From NCBI RefSeq assembly GCF_030159095.1, contig NZ_BRXS01000001.1:186001-250000 (forward strand): a stretch of 64,000 bases of DNA. The letters run 5' to 3'. Position 1 is the first letter of the stretch. Every line of letters starts with the position of its first letter. The notes beneath the pieces were generated by a model. That model was not told the origin of the DNA. It made no database searches and saw only the letters and a list, made by a program, of their open reading frames with translations. This stretch comes from Roseisolibacter agri (GTDB taxonomy: Bacteria; Gemmatimonadota; Gemmatimonadetes; Gemmatimonadales; Gemmatimonadaceae). Positions 52,315 through 61,800 of the stretch are shown here, piece by piece. A program made the position numbers and the translations under genes.

Positions 52315-54069
52315 GTGTCGATCAGATCGTCCACCGCGCTCGCCCTCGCCCGCCTCGTTCGCGCCGCGTACGACGCCTGGTCGCAGGACTTCCGGTGGTC
52401 CACCCGCCGGGCCGGCGTCCGGTTCGCGACGCGCGACTGGAGCGGGGCGCAGGCCGACGCCGAGGCGCGACTCGCCCTGTGGTACCGGTGGATCGACCAG
52501 GCGGCGGCCGACGCGCGCCGCATGCTCGGCGCGGGGAAGGGGGACCGGGCGCTCTGGCGGGCGGTGCGCGACGCCTACGCCGCGGAGGTCGCGGGGCGCC
52601 CCGACCAGGACGTCGCCGAGTCGTTCTACAACTCGCTGGCGCGCCGCGGGCTGCCGACGGTGGGCCTGGACGCGGAGCTGCACTTCGTGCGCGGGGCGGC
52701 GGCCGGGCCGACGGCGGAGGAGATCGCGGCGGTCGCGCGGCGGCTGCCGGTCGAGGACGGGCCGGCGGCGGTGGCGGACGCGATCCTCGCGCGGTGGGCC
52801 GGCCCGGCGCCGCTGGAGGGGCCGGCGGGGCCGCGGTGGGCGGACCACGCGCGCGACGTGCGCCGCCTCGCCGACGCGCTCGACGCGCGGGCGCATGAAG
52901 TGCTCGGTGGCTGGCCCGACGCTGGCGAGATCGTGGCGGAGCCGTTCTTCCGCGGGCACGGGGCCTACCTCGTCGGCCGGCTGTCGCGCGGCGGCACGAC
53001 CTGCCCGCTGATCGTCGCGCTGCGGCACCCGCCCGAGGGCGTGGCGGCCGACGCGGTGCTCTGCACGGAGGACGAGGCGTCGATCGTCTTCGGCTTCGCG
53101 TGGTCGTACTTCCACGTCGAGACCGACCGGCCGCGCGCGCTGGTCGCCTTCCTCACGTCGGTGCTGCCGCGCAAGCGCGTGGACGAGCTGTACACCGCGA
53201 TCGGCTACCACCGCCACGCCAAGACGGAGCTGTTCCGGACGCTCCGGTCGCACCTGGCGCGGCGCCGGGCCCGCTTCGCCCGCGCGGAGGGAGTGCAGGG
53301 GCTCGTGATGGAGGTCTTCACCCTCCCGTCGCTGGACGTCGTCTTCAAGCTGATCCGCGACCGCTTCGGCGCGCCCAAGCGCACCACCCGGCGCGAGGTC
53401 ATGGAGCGCTACCACTTCGTCTTCGTGCGCGACCGCGTGGGGCGGCTGGCCGACGCGCAGGAGTTCGAGGGGCTCGTCTTCCGGCGGCGCACCTTCCCCG
53501 AGCCGCTGCTGGCCGAGCTGCTGGAGGCGGCGCCCAGCGTGCTGCGGGTGGAGGGGGAGGGGGACGGGGAGCGCGTGCTCCTGCGGCACTGCTACACGGA
53601 GCGGCGGCTGATCCCGCTCGACGTGTACGTCCGCACCGCGCCGATCGACGCGGCCGCCGCGGCGGCGCTCGACTACGGGCAGGCGATCCGCGAGCTGGCG
53701 CTGGCGGGCATCTTCGCCGGCGACCTGCTGCTCAAGAACTTCGGGGTCAGCCGCCACGGCCGCGTCATCTTCTACGACTACGACGAGCTGGCCGACCTGC
53801 AGGAGTGCCGCTTCCTCCCGCTGCCGGACGACGACGGCTGGGGCGGCGAGACGCCCGCGGTGGGCGAGCACGACGTCTTCCCGGAGGAGTTCGCGCGCTT
53901 CACGCTGCCGACCGGCCCGCTGCGCGACGCCTTCCTCTCGCGCCACGCCGACCTGCTCGACCCCGGCTGGTGGGAGGCGACGCAGGCGCGGCTGCGCCAG
54001 GGCGAGCTGGTGGAGACGCTCCCGTATCGAGACGAGCGGCGGCTGGGCCCAAGCGCGCTCGGGTCCTGA
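52315..54069 (+). CDS. aceK: Isocitrate dehydrogenase kinase/phosphatase
   Basis: 584 residues, the usual AceK length. The N-terminal regulatory half has 'ESFYNSLARRGLPTVGLDAELHFV'. The kinase half shows 'SVLPRKRVDELYTAIGYHRHAKTELFRTL', 'VMEVFTLPSLDVVFKLIRDRFGAPK' (ATP-binding Lys) and 'AGDLLLKNFGVSRHGRVIFYDYDEL' with the catalytic Asp residues, then 'EHDVFPEEF'. It phosphorylates and dephosphorylates isocitrate dehydrogenase to steer carbon into the glyoxylate shunt. The start is GTG at 52315. No icd, aceA or aceB lies in the window, unlike the enterobacterial operon. Confidence 0.93.
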   Translation: MSIRSSTALALARLVRAAYDAWSQDFRWSTRRAGVRFATRDWSGAQADAEARLALWYRWIDQAAADARRMLGAGKGDRALWRAVRDAYAAEVAGRPDQDVAESFYNSLARRGLPTVGLDAELHFVRGAAAGPTAEEIAAVARRLPVEDGPAAVADAILARWAGPAPLEGPAGPRWADHARDVRRLADALDARAHEVLGGWPDAGEIVAEPFFRGHGAYLVGRLSRGGTTCPLIVALRHPPEGVAADAVLCTEDEASIVFGFAWSYFHVETDRPRALVAFLTSVLPRKRVDELYTAIGYHRHAKTELFRTLRSHLARRRARFARAEGVQGLVMEVFTLPSLDVVFKLIRDRFGAPKRTTRREVMERYHFVFVRDRVGRLADAQEFEGLVFRRRTFPEPLLAELLEAAPSVLRVEGEGDGERVLLRHCYTERRLIPLDVYVRTAPIDAAAAAALDYGQAIRELALAGIFAGDLLLKNFGVSRHGRVIFYDYDELADLQECRFLPLPDDDGWGGETPAVGEHDVFPEEFARFTLPTGPLRDAFLSRHADLLDPGWWEATQARLRQGELVETLPYRDERRLGPSALGS

Positions 54070-54143
54070 CCGACGAGGGGGACGCCGCGCGCCACCGACG
54101 GGGGACGGACCGCGGGGGTCGGGCGGCCGGGGCTGGCCGGCAA

Positions 54144-54173
54144 CGTGGGAGAACCGTGGGAGAACCGTGGGAG
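54144..54173 (+). repeat. Short tandem repeat
   Basis: CGTGGGAGAAC occurs twice in tandem, followed by CGTGGGAG (about 2.7 copies of 11 bp), in the gap between aceK and the gene at 54288. The rest of this 218-bp gap shows no feature I can name. Confidence 0.7.
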
Positions 54174-54287
54174 GCGGGGCGTGCGACCTCCGTCACGCCG
54201 CACGGTATGCAATCTGCCGGGCTTCGGGAGCGACCGGCCCGGACTCGGCGACCACTGGGGCGCCGTGCCGGCTGGAGCCGTCGAGTC

Positions 54288-54839
54288 ATGGCGCAGTCTG
54301 AATCACCGGACGACCGCTCGCCCCGTGCGCGCGGTGGCCGATTCCATCTAGAGCAGTCCGCGCACGACCGTGCGTCGTCCGCCGCCCACCGCGAGCCGAC
54401 CACCCTGCCGCCCCGCGAGGCGTACGTCGATCGCCTGGTGCCGCGCACCGTCGCCGCCGACGCCGCGGGCGAGCGCAGTGCGGGCGAGCGCAGTGCGGGC
54501 GATCGCGCGCCGCGCGGCGATCCGGGGAGTGCCGACCGGCCGGCGCCGGTCCGCGCCGCGCTGCCGCGGGAGGACACGGGCCCCCACAACGGTTCGTCCG
54601 GCGATCCCGAGCACGAGCGCGAGGTGGTGCGCCGCGTCTTCGACGAGCGCACGGGCGACGAGTGGCGCGTGTTCGAGCGCGACACGCGCCGCATCCCGGG
54701 CAGCCGCGGGGCCCGCTGCCTCTTCTTCGACGGCGAGGGGATCGTGCGCCGCGTGTGGCACTATCCCGCCGACTGGCAGTCGCTGCCGGCCGCCGCGCTG
54801 CTGGCGCTGATGGACCGGCCGCCGTTGGGGGACCGGTAG
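54288..54839 (+). CDS. Hypothetical protein with disordered front and compact C-terminal domain
   Basis: 183 residues. The first 110 are polar and low-complexity, including GERSAGERSAGDRA repeats. The last 65 ('EREVVRRVFDERTGDEWRVFERDTRRIPGSRGARCLFFDGEGIVRRVWHYPADWQSLPAAALLALMD') read as a small alpha/beta domain with many aromatic and charged residues. I do not recognise a named family. GGAG lies about 10 nt before the ATG at 54288. The gene sits between aceK and a family A hairpin. Confidence 0.65.
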   Translation: MAQSESPDDRSPRARGGRFHLEQSAHDRASSAAHREPTTLPPREAYVDRLVPRTVAADAAGERSAGERSAGDRAPRGDPGSADRPAPVRAALPREDTGPHNGSSGDPEHEREVVRRVFDERTGDEWRVFERDTRRIPGSRGARCLFFDGEGIVRRVWHYPADWQSLPAAALLALMDRPPLGDR

Positions 54840-54851
54840 GCCTGCTGCGGT

Positions 54852-55018
54852 GCGCCGGACCCGAACGGCATTGCAAGGATGAAGATCTGAACAGATCTGA
54901 TAACGACGGATGGCTCCGGTGGAGTGCGAGATCCCTCGCCACCACGTGGAGCCATCCGTCGTTATCAGATCTTCTCAGACTTTGATCCTTGCTGCTGTTT
55001 GCCGTTCGGGTCCAGCGC
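54852..55018. repeat. Long inverted-repeat element, family A copy 3
   Basis: It lies between convergent genes. The left side, GCGCCGGACCCGAACGGC (54852-54869), faces GCCGTTCGGGTCCAGCGC (55001-55018), so both outer ends are kept. The arms share TTGCAAGGATGAAGATCTGA, GATAACGACGGATGGCTCC and their complements. The loop holds GTGCGAGATCCCTCGC. It is the most complete family A copy. Confidence 0.88.
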
Positions 55019-55131
55019 GAAGCCGCGTGGGAAACCAGGCAGGCCCCGAACGCACCGCGGGCTGCGAGCCGACCCGGAGGTCGAGCCCGCAGCCCGCGGT
55101 CCGCAGCGCGATCGCGTGATCGCGCCGTCGG

Positions 55132-58100
55132 TCAGGGCTCGTGCCCCTCCTCGTCCTCCTCCTCGAACGCCGGACCCGACGCGTCGGTCCCGCTCACGCG
55201 CTCGACGCGCAGCGGCACCTTCGTCGTCTGGCCGTTGATCGTCACGGCGACCTGGTACGTCCCGGTCGGGACGAGCGGCGCGCCGCCGCCACGGCCGCCG
55301 AAGCCGCCCTGGCCGCGGCCGCGCGAGGCCGCCTGGATGGCCTGGAACACCTGCGACATCGCGCCCTGGTCCATGCCGCCGGCCGGCGCGCCACCCTCAC
55401 CCGCCGCCTCGGACGCGCCCTCGCCGCGCGCGCCCGCGCCGCCGCCGCCCGTGGTCTCGCCCGGACGCTCCGTCCAGCGCGGATAGCCCACCGGCTGGAT
55501 CGTCCCGCGGGCGCCCGCGCCACCACCGCCGCCGAAGCCGCCGCCGCCACCGCCGCCGCCCGCGCCGAACCGCGCCGCCAGCTGCTGCAGCGCCTGCGGG
55601 CCGCCGTTCAGCGCGTCCTTGATCTGCCCGGCCATCTGCGCCGGGACGATCTTCTCGTTCACCAGCGAGTCCACCACCGCGATCGCGCGGCGCGCTTGGT
55701 CGATCGAGTCGCGGCGCTCGGCCGGCGACAGCGTGCGCGCCGCCGGACGGCCGCGCATGTCCCACAGCAGCGTGTGCACGCCCGGCGTGCTGGGCGCGTT
55801 CGGGAACGCGCGCAGCGTGTCGCCCATCGGGCCGAGGATCGCGACGCGCACCGGACCGCTGACGTTCGCGCCCGGGGCGATGCGGTACGACACCAGCGCG
55901 CCGTACGCCGGGCTCGGCGCGGCCCAGTACTGGTGGCCCGCGCTCTGGCCCTCCATCGGCACCTCGCCGTACTGGAACGCCGTCTTCGGCGCGAACACGT
56001 GCGTCGCCTTCGCCAGCGTCGCCGTGCTCATCTCCTGCAGCGGCGCCACGTCCACGATCCAGATCGCGCGCCCGTGCGTGCCCGCGATCAGCTCGCGCTC
56101 GCGCGGGTGGATGCGCAGGTCGTGCACCGGCACCGTCGGCAGCCCGGTCATGAACGGCTGCCAGCTGCCGCCGCGGTCGAGCGACGTGTACACGCCGACG
56201 TCCGTGCCGAGGTACAGCAGGTCCGGGTTCACCGGATCCTCGCGGATCACGTGCACGAAGTTCGGCCCGCCCGTCGGCAGGTTCGCGGCGATCGAGCGGA
56301 AGCTGCGGCCGCCGTCGCGCGTCATGTAGACGTACGGCGTGAAGTCGCCGCGGCGGTGGTTGTCGAACGTCACGTAGAAGACCGCCGTGTCCTTCCAGCT
56401 CGGCTCGATGCGGCTGACGTACGTGCCCGCCGGCACGCCCGGGAAGCGGCCCGTGAGGTCGTCCCACGTCGCGCCGTCGTTGCGCGTCAGCCAGACCTTC
56501 CCGTCGTCGGTGCCCGCGTACAGGCGGCCCGCCTGCACCGGCGACTCGTTCAGCGACACGATCGTGCTGAACGTCTCGGCGCCCGTCGCGTCGACCGTGA
56601 TGCCGCCCGTCGTGCGCGTCGAGACGCGGATCTTCTCCGCGTCCTTCGTCGTCAGGTCGGGCGAGATGAAGTACAGGTTGTTGCCGCGGTCCGTGCTCTT
56701 CAGCACGCGGTTGGCGCCCGTGTAGAACACCCGCGGGTTGTGCCACGACAGGAAGAACGGCGTGTTCCAGTTCCACCGGATGTCGAGGTCCGCCGAGTCG
56801 GCGCGCTGGCGCGCGCGGAAGTCGGCGAGGCGGCGGCGCTGGTCCGCCGTCAGCGGCTGCGTCGTGTCCGGCCGCTCGGTGAGGATCGAGTCCTCCCACT
56901 GCATGTAGCGGCTGCGCCACTGCGGCTTCACGAGCGCGGTGCGCTCACCGGTCAGCAGGTCGACGCGCGACATGTTGCCGCCCTGCGACTCCGCGTACAC
57001 GGTGTTCTGGTCGGTCGGGTCCTGCGCGGTGACGAAGCCGTCGCCGCCGGCGACCGTCGCCCACATCGCGTTCGTCACCGGGCCGTTGCGGCGCCGCGAC
57101 GGGCCGCACCACGAGCCGTTGTCCTGCAGGCCGCCGCACACGCGGTACGGCGTGGCCATGTCGTAGCTGATGTTGTAGAACTGCCCGATCGGGATGTGGT
57201 TCAGGAAGTTGTAGCTTCCGCCCCGGTCGTAGCTGATCGCGACGCCGCCGTCGTTGCCGACGATCATGCGCTGCGGGTCCACGGGATCGATCCACATCGC
57301 GTGATGGTCGACGTGGATGCCGACCGTCGCGTTGCGCGCGTTCTTGCCGCCCTCGTCGGAGACCTTCACCGGCGTCGACGACCAGTAGACGCGGCTCGGG
57401 TTCTTCGGGTCGACGCGCACCTGCGAGTAGTAGAAGGGGCGCACGTTCTCGTTGTTCGTGCGCTCCCACGTCGCGCCGCCGTCCTGCGAGCGATACAGTC
57501 CGCTCGGCTTCGTCTGCGCCTTCTTCCCCTTCTCGGCGTTCGGCATCGTGTCCGCCTCGACCATGAGGTACATGGTCTTCGGATCGCTCGCCGCGATGGC
57601 GATCTCGATGCGTCCGAGCATGCTCGTCGGCAGCCCGCCGCCCTTCACCGCCGTCCACGACTTGCCGGCGTCGGTCGACTTCCAGAGGCCCGAGCCCGGG
57701 CCGCCCGACTGCAGGAAGTACGGGCCGCGCACGCGCTCGTAGCTCGCCGCCCACACCACGTCGGGATTCGACGGGTCGAGCTCGACGTCCACGAAGCCGG
57801 CCTTCTCGCCGACGCTCTTGGCGAGCGTCCACGTCGCGCCGCCGTCGGTCGTCTTGTACAGGCCACGCTCGCCGCCGCTGCGCCACGCCGGGCCGAGCGC
57901 CGCGACGTAGGCGACGTTGGCGTCGCGCGGGTCGACGACGATGCGCCCGATGTGCTCGGACTTCGGCAGCCCGATGAACGTCCAGCTGCGGCCGCCGTTG
58001 GTCGACTTGAAGATGCCGCAGCCCGGCGAGATCGAGTTGCGCGAGTTGGGCTCGCCCGTGCCGGCGTAGATCACGTTGGTGTCGCTCGGCGCGATCGCGA

Positions 58101-58458
58101 GATCGCCCATCGAGATGCACCGCTGGTCGTCGAAGATCGGCCGGAACGTCGTGCCGTTGTTCGTCGTCTTCCAGATGCCGCCGCCGGCCGCCGCGACGTA
58201 GAACGTCTTGGAGGGCGACGGGATGCCCTCCACGTCGGCGACGCGGCCGCCCATGTTGGCGGGGCCGATCGGGCGCCAGCGCAGCGCGCCGAGCATCGCC
58301 GAGTCGATCATGGCGGCGCTGCGGGGCGCGCCGGACGTCGCGCTGGTCGACGTCGCGCGCGTCGCCGGGGCGTCCTTGGTGACCGGTTGGGCGCCAAGGG
58401 AAGGGACGCCCGCCAGCGCGAGGCCGGCGAGCGCGGGAGCGAGGCGGGGTGCTCGCAT
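55132..58458 (-). CDS. Secreted sortilin/BNR-repeat beta-propeller protein, full length
   Basis: 1108 residues with a signal peptide (1-23, 'LAGLALAGVPSLGAQ'). The propeller begins 'LRWRPIGPANMGGRVADVEG' and carries many Asp-box motifs (KSTNGGRSW, KTTDGGATW, KSTDAGKSW, RSQDGGATW, MTRDGGRSF, TSLDRGGSW). 'GIHVDHHAMWIDPVDPQRMIVGNDGG' and 'YRVCGGLQDNGSWCGPSRR' are shared with the truncated relative at 1-2939. After about residue 830 come an Ig-like strand region, a Gly-rich linker (about 955-1030) and a final 'GTYQVAVTINGQTTKVPLRVE'. Family members are annotated as VPS10-domain or glycosyl-hydrolase-like; activity is unknown. It is exported, probably to the cell surface or medium. Confidence 0.92.
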   Translation of the reverse strand: MRAPRLAPALAGLALAGVPSLGAQPVTKDAPATRATSTSATSGAPRSAAMIDSAMLGALRWRPIGPANMGGRVADVEGIPSPSKTFYVAAAGGGIWKTTNNGTTFRPIFDDQRCISMGDLAIAPSDTNVIYAGTGEPNSRNSISPGCGIFKSTNGGRSWTFIGLPKSEHIGRIVVDPRDANVAYVAALGPAWRSGGERGLYKTTDGGATWTLAKSVGEKAGFVDVELDPSNPDVVWAASYERVRGPYFLQSGGPGSGLWKSTDAGKSWTAVKGGGLPTSMLGRIEIAIAASDPKTMYLMVEADTMPNAEKGKKAQTKPSGLYRSQDGGATWERTNNENVRPFYYSQVRVDPKNPSRVYWSSTPVKVSDEGGKNARNATVGIHVDHHAMWIDPVDPQRMIVGNDGGVAISYDRGGSYNFLNHIPIGQFYNISYDMATPYRVCGGLQDNGSWCGPSRRRNGPVTNAMWATVAGGDGFVTAQDPTDQNTVYAESQGGNMSRVDLLTGERTALVKPQWRSRYMQWEDSILTERPDTTQPLTADQRRRLADFRARQRADSADLDIRWNWNTPFFLSWHNPRVFYTGANRVLKSTDRGNNLYFISPDLTTKDAEKIRVSTRTTGGITVDATGAETFSTIVSLNESPVQAGRLYAGTDDGKVWLTRNDGATWDDLTGRFPGVPAGTYVSRIEPSWKDTAVFYVTFDNHRRGDFTPYVYMTRDGGRSFRSIAANLPTGGPNFVHVIREDPVNPDLLYLGTDVGVYTSLDRGGSWQPFMTGLPTVPVHDLRIHPRERELIAGTHGRAIWIVDVAPLQEMSTATLAKATHVFAPKTAFQYGEVPMEGQSAGHQYWAAPSPAYGALVSYRIAPGANVSGPVRVAILGPMGDTLRAFPNAPSTPGVHTLLWDMRGRPAARTLSPAERRDSIDQARRAIAVVDSLVNEKIVPAQMAGQIKDALNGGPQALQQLAARFGAGGGGGGGGFGGGGGAGARGTIQPVGYPRWTERPGETTGGGGAGARGEGASEAAGEGGAPAGGMDQGAMSQVFQAIQAASRGRGQGGFGGRGGGAPLVPTGTYQVAVTINGQTTKVPLRVERVSGTDASGPAFEEEDEEGHEP

Positions 58459-58642
58459 GCGCGGAGGGGTGGGATGGGGACGCGCCGCCCGCGTGGGCGG
58501 CTCTCGGCGGCACCCGGGCCTGGGGCCGGCCGACGCGGACTGTACGCGCGCGGGGCGGGGGCTGTTGAGCGCCCCCGGTCCCGAGCCGTCCCGGGACGGT
58601 GCGCCCGCGCGCAGCCGCGGTCAATGCGGCGTCGGCCGGACC

Positions 58643-59491
58643 TCAGGGCGCCACGTCGGCCGGCTCGGGGGGCGCGCCCTTGCCGGCGAGCAGCCGCGCG
58701 CGGCACTCGGCGACGTCGTAGTCGGGCTCGGGGTAGCGCAGGTCGAGCCCCTTCAGCGCGCGCTGCAGCGTGCGCGCGATCAGGTAGTCGCGGACCCGCT
58801 TGTCGTCGGCGGGCACGAGGAACCAGGGCGCGTCGGGCGTGCTGCAGCGCGACAGCGCGTCCTCGTAGGCCTCGGTGTAGTCGTCCCAGCGATCGCGGTC
58901 GTCCAGGTCTCCGGGATCGAACTTCCACCGCTTCTCGGGCTCGTCCAGCCGCTCCAGCAGCCGTCGCCCCTGCTCCTCGCGTGAGACGTGCAGGAAGAAC
59001 TTGAGCACCGAGATGCCCGCGGCCGTGAGCGTCGCCTCGAACGCGTTGATCTGGTCGTAGCGCGCCTTCCACACCTTCTTCGGCACGAGCCCGCGCACGC
59101 GCGCCACCAGCACGTCCTCGTAGTGCGAGCGGTTGAAGACACCCAGGTAGCGCAGCCCGGGCACCTGCTGGTGCACGCGCCACAGGAAGTCGTGGCCTCG
59201 CTCGATGGTGCTCGGCACGCCGAACGCCGCGATGTGGAGGCCGAGCGGGCTGCACGCGCCGAAGACCTTGCGGATCGTGCCGTCCTTCCCGGAGGCGTCG
59301 CGCCCCTGCAGCACGACCAGCATGCCGTACCGGCCGTCGGCGTACAGCCGCTGCTGCAGGTCGCCCACGCGGTCGAGGGCGCGCGCGGTCGCCTCCTCCA
59401 GCTCCAGGCCCTCGGGCACGCCGCGCGGCGGGTGGGCCAGCTTGTCGGGAAGGCGCACGCGGGCGTTGTGCGCGATCGGGTCGAGGTGCAT
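58643..59491 (-). CDS. Polyphosphate kinase 2 family protein
   Basis: 282 residues. Walker A is GRDASGKDGT at 63-72 ('MLVVLQGRDASGKDGTIRKVF'). 'GVFNRSHYEDVLVARVRG' gives the Walker B region, and 'LHVSREEQGRRLLERLDEPEKRWKFDPGDLDDRDRWDDYTEAYEDALSRCSTPDAPWFLVPADDK' is the lid and conserved C-half of PPK2. It transfers phosphate between polyphosphate and nucleoside mono- or diphosphates; the short one-domain form and 'ATARALDRVGDLQQRLYADGRYGMLVV' start resemble AMP/ADP-using classes. The ATG at 59491 is the domain start. It is divergent from the deacylase gene, with a family B hairpin between them. Confidence 0.92.
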   Translation of the reverse strand: MHLDPIAHNARVRLPDKLAHPPRGVPEGLELEEATARALDRVGDLQQRLYADGRYGMLVVLQGRDASGKDGTIRKVFGACSPLGLHIAAFGVPSTIERGHDFLWRVHQQVPGLRYLGVFNRSHYEDVLVARVRGLVPKKVWKARYDQINAFEATLTAAGISVLKFFLHVSREEQGRRLLERLDEPEKRWKFDPGDLDDRDRWDDYTEAYEDALSRCSTPDAPWFLVPADDKRVRDYLIARTLQRALKGLDLRYPEPDYDVAECRARLLAGKGAPPEPADVAP

Positions 59492-59538
59492 GCGATGGGG
59501 GTCGGAGGGCTGCTGCGTGCGGTGTGTCCGGCACCGTC

Positions 59539-59708
59539 GCGCCAGGCTCTTTGACTACTGGGGGAGTACGGATGCTTCGGATCTGAACGGATCGTGCGGA
59601 TCGCTCCTCTCGGGTGCGGGGAGCGTCGCCGCCACGCGGGACGATCCGAAGCCTCCGTCGTGATCCGGAGCATCCGTAACCTCTCCAATAGGCGAGAGGC
59701 TCCGGCGC
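59539..59708. repeat. Long inverted-repeat element, family B copy 3
   Basis: It lies between divergent genes, the only A/B copy in such a place. It runs from GCGCC (59539) to TCCGGCGC (59701-59708). The arms contain GTACGGATGCTTCGGAT and ATCCGGAGCATCCGTAAC. The core GGATCGCTCC...GTCGCCGCCACGCGGGACGATCC has the same direction as copies 2 and 4. The rest of the 330-bp gap holds little besides the promoter of the deacylase gene. Confidence 0.85.
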
Positions 59709-59821
59709 GCCGGCGCGTCCCGAGGCCGTGCACGCAGCACGAAGCCCGCAGCCGAAGTCTGCACGCCCTGGGCCCGGCCGCGGCCTTCCCGGTCCGCCGC
59801 ACTGCCGCTAACGTCGCGCGC

Positions 59822-61567
59822 ATGACGACCCGACTCCACACCCTGCTCGCCTGCGTCCTCGCGAGCGCCGCGCTGGGCGCCTGCGCGCGCCGCACGACCG
59901 CCACCGGCGCTCCCGCGCCCGGCGCCGCGTACGACGTGGTCATCACCGGCGGCCGGCTGGTGGACGGCACCGGCAACCCGTGGACGTACGCCGACGTCGG
60001 CGTGCGGGGCGACCGCATCGTGCGCGTCGCGCCGCGCGGCGCCCTCGCCAACGCGCCCGCCGCGCAGCGCGTGGACGCGCGCGGGCAGGTCGTCGCGCCG
60101 GGGTTCATCGACATCCAGAGCCACTCGTGGGACGCGCTGCTGTGGCGCGACGGCCGCGTGGTGGGCAAGGTGGCGCAGGGCGTCACGACCGAGATCCTCG
60201 GCGAGGCCACGACGCCGGCGCCGGTGAACGCCGCGGTGCGCGCGCTGCTGGGCGACGACGATCCGCCGGGCGACGCGGCCGCCATCCCGCGCCGGCTGCG
60301 CGAGGGCTTCGGCGGCGCGCGCGGCTTCGGCGCCTGGCTCGACGCGCTGGGCCGCCACCCCAACAGCGTCAACGTCGGCTCGTACCTGGGCGCGACCACC
60401 GTGCGCGCGTACGCGATGGGGCAGCGGCAGGGCGCGGCCGACGCGGCGGCGCTGGACACGATGCGCCGCGTGGTCGCGGACGCGATGCGCGACGGCGCGT
60501 TCGGCGTCTCGAGCGCGCTGATCTACCCGCCCGGCAGCTTCGCCGGCACCGCGGAGCTGATCGCGCAGGCGCAGGCGATGGCGCCGTACCACGGCACGTA
60601 CATCACGCACATGCGCAGCGAGGACGACTCGCTGTTCGAGGCGATGGACGAGGCGTTCCGCATCGGGCGCGAGGGCGGCGTGCCGGTCATCATCTACCAC
60701 CTGAAGGCGGCCGGGCGGCGCAACTGGCCCAAGGCGCCGCGCATGGTCGCGAAGATCGACTCGGCGCGCGCGGCGGGACAGGACGTCATCGCGACCATGT
60801 ATCCGTACGCCGCGTCGGGGAACACGCTCGCGTCGTGCTTCCCCGACTGGGCCGCCGCCGACGGCAAGCTGCTCGCGAACCTCGCCGATGCCGCGATGCG
60901 CGCGCGCATCCGCGCCGCGATGACGGACACGGCGCCCGGCGCGCCCGACTACTGCCAGCGCGATCCCGGCGCCGTGATGGTGCAGGGCTTCCGGAAGGCG
61001 GAGTGGCAGCGCCTCAACGGCCTGCGCATCCCCGCGATGGCCGAGGCGCTCGGCAAGCCGTGGCCGGACGCCGTCATCGACGTCGTGCTGGGCGAGGAGA
61101 ACCGCCTGAGCAAGATCACGTTCAGCATGGACGAGGCGAACGTCGCGATGCAGCTGCGGCGGCCGTGGGTCGTGATCGGCTCCGACGCCGGCGGCCAGAA
61201 CCCGGACAGCGCGCGCGGGCTCACGCATCCGCGCGCGTACGGCACCTACGCGCGCGTGCTGGGGAAGTACGTGCGCCAGGACTCGGTGCTGACGCTGGAG
61301 GACGCGGTGCGCCGCATGTCCGGCGCGACGGCGCAGGCGCTCGGCCTGCGCGACCGCGGGCTGGTGCGCGAGGGCATGCTCGCGGACCTGGTCGTGTTCG
61401 ATCCCGCGACGGTGAGCGATCCCGCGACCTTCGAGCGGCCGCACCAGCTGGCCGTCGGCGTGCGGCACGTGTGGGTCAACGGCGTCGCGGTCTGGCGCGA
61501 CGGGCGGCACACGGGCGCGACGCCGGGGCGGGTGGTGCGGGGGCCGGGGTGGAGCGGGAACCGCTGA
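59822..61567 (+). CDS. N-acyl-D-amino-acid deacylase-like amidohydrolase, lipoprotein
   Basis: 581 residues. The signal ends AALGAC with Cys21. 'YDVVITGGRLVDGTGNPWTYADVGVRGDRIVRV' and 'VDARGQVVAPGFIDIQSHSWD' open the D-aminoacylase branch of the amidohydrolase superfamily; 'GTYITHMRSED' and 'VPVIIYHLKAAG' supply metal His residues, and 'VIGSDAGG' the catalytic Asp. The usual HxH at the first site is Q-S-H here, so only one of two metal His is plain. It would release D-amino acids from acylated forms outside the cytoplasm. TAACGT stands 7 nt before the ATG, fitting a leaderless mRNA. Three hairpin elements follow it. Confidence 0.88.
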   Translation: MTTRLHTLLACVLASAALGACARRTTATGAPAPGAAYDVVITGGRLVDGTGNPWTYADVGVRGDRIVRVAPRGALANAPAAQRVDARGQVVAPGFIDIQSHSWDALLWRDGRVVGKVAQGVTTEILGEATTPAPVNAAVRALLGDDDPPGDAAAIPRRLREGFGGARGFGAWLDALGRHPNSVNVGSYLGATTVRAYAMGQRQGAADAAALDTMRRVVADAMRDGAFGVSSALIYPPGSFAGTAELIAQAQAMAPYHGTYITHMRSEDDSLFEAMDEAFRIGREGGVPVIIYHLKAAGRRNWPKAPRMVAKIDSARAAGQDVIATMYPYAASGNTLASCFPDWAAADGKLLANLADAAMRARIRAAMTDTAPGAPDYCQRDPGAVMVQGFRKAEWQRLNGLRIPAMAEALGKPWPDAVIDVVLGEENRLSKITFSMDEANVAMQLRRPWVVIGSDAGGQNPDSARGLTHPRAYGTYARVLGKYVRQDSVLTLEDAVRRMSGATAQALGLRDRGLVREGMLADLVVFDPATVSDPATFERPHQLAVGVRHVWVNGVAVWRDGRHTGATPGRVVRGPGWSGNR

Positions 61568-61617
61568 CGGCTGCGGGATGCGGAACCTTCAGCTCCGCGC
61601 GCTCGGCGGCCGACGTC

Positions 61618-61786
61618 GCGCCCGGACTGTTGGCCTTCGGTGAGGATGCGGATGCTCCGGATGAGCCGGATCATGCGGATCGCTCCATGTGGCGCATGGG
61701 ACGTCGCCGCCATGTGGGGCGATCCGTCAGATCCGCTTCATCCGGAGCATCCGTATCCCTCCCAAAGGCTACAAGGGGACCGGCGC
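61618..61786. repeat. Long inverted-repeat element, family B copy 4
   Basis: The first of three elements in a row. It runs from GCGCCCGGAC to GGACCGGCGC. The arms contain GAGGATGCGGATGCTCCGGAT and ATCCGGAGCATCCGTATCC. The core GGATCGCTCC...GTCGCCGCCATGTGGGGCGATCC has the direction of copies 2 and 3. Confidence 0.85.
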
Positions 61787-61800
61787 GTCGGGCTCTGAAG

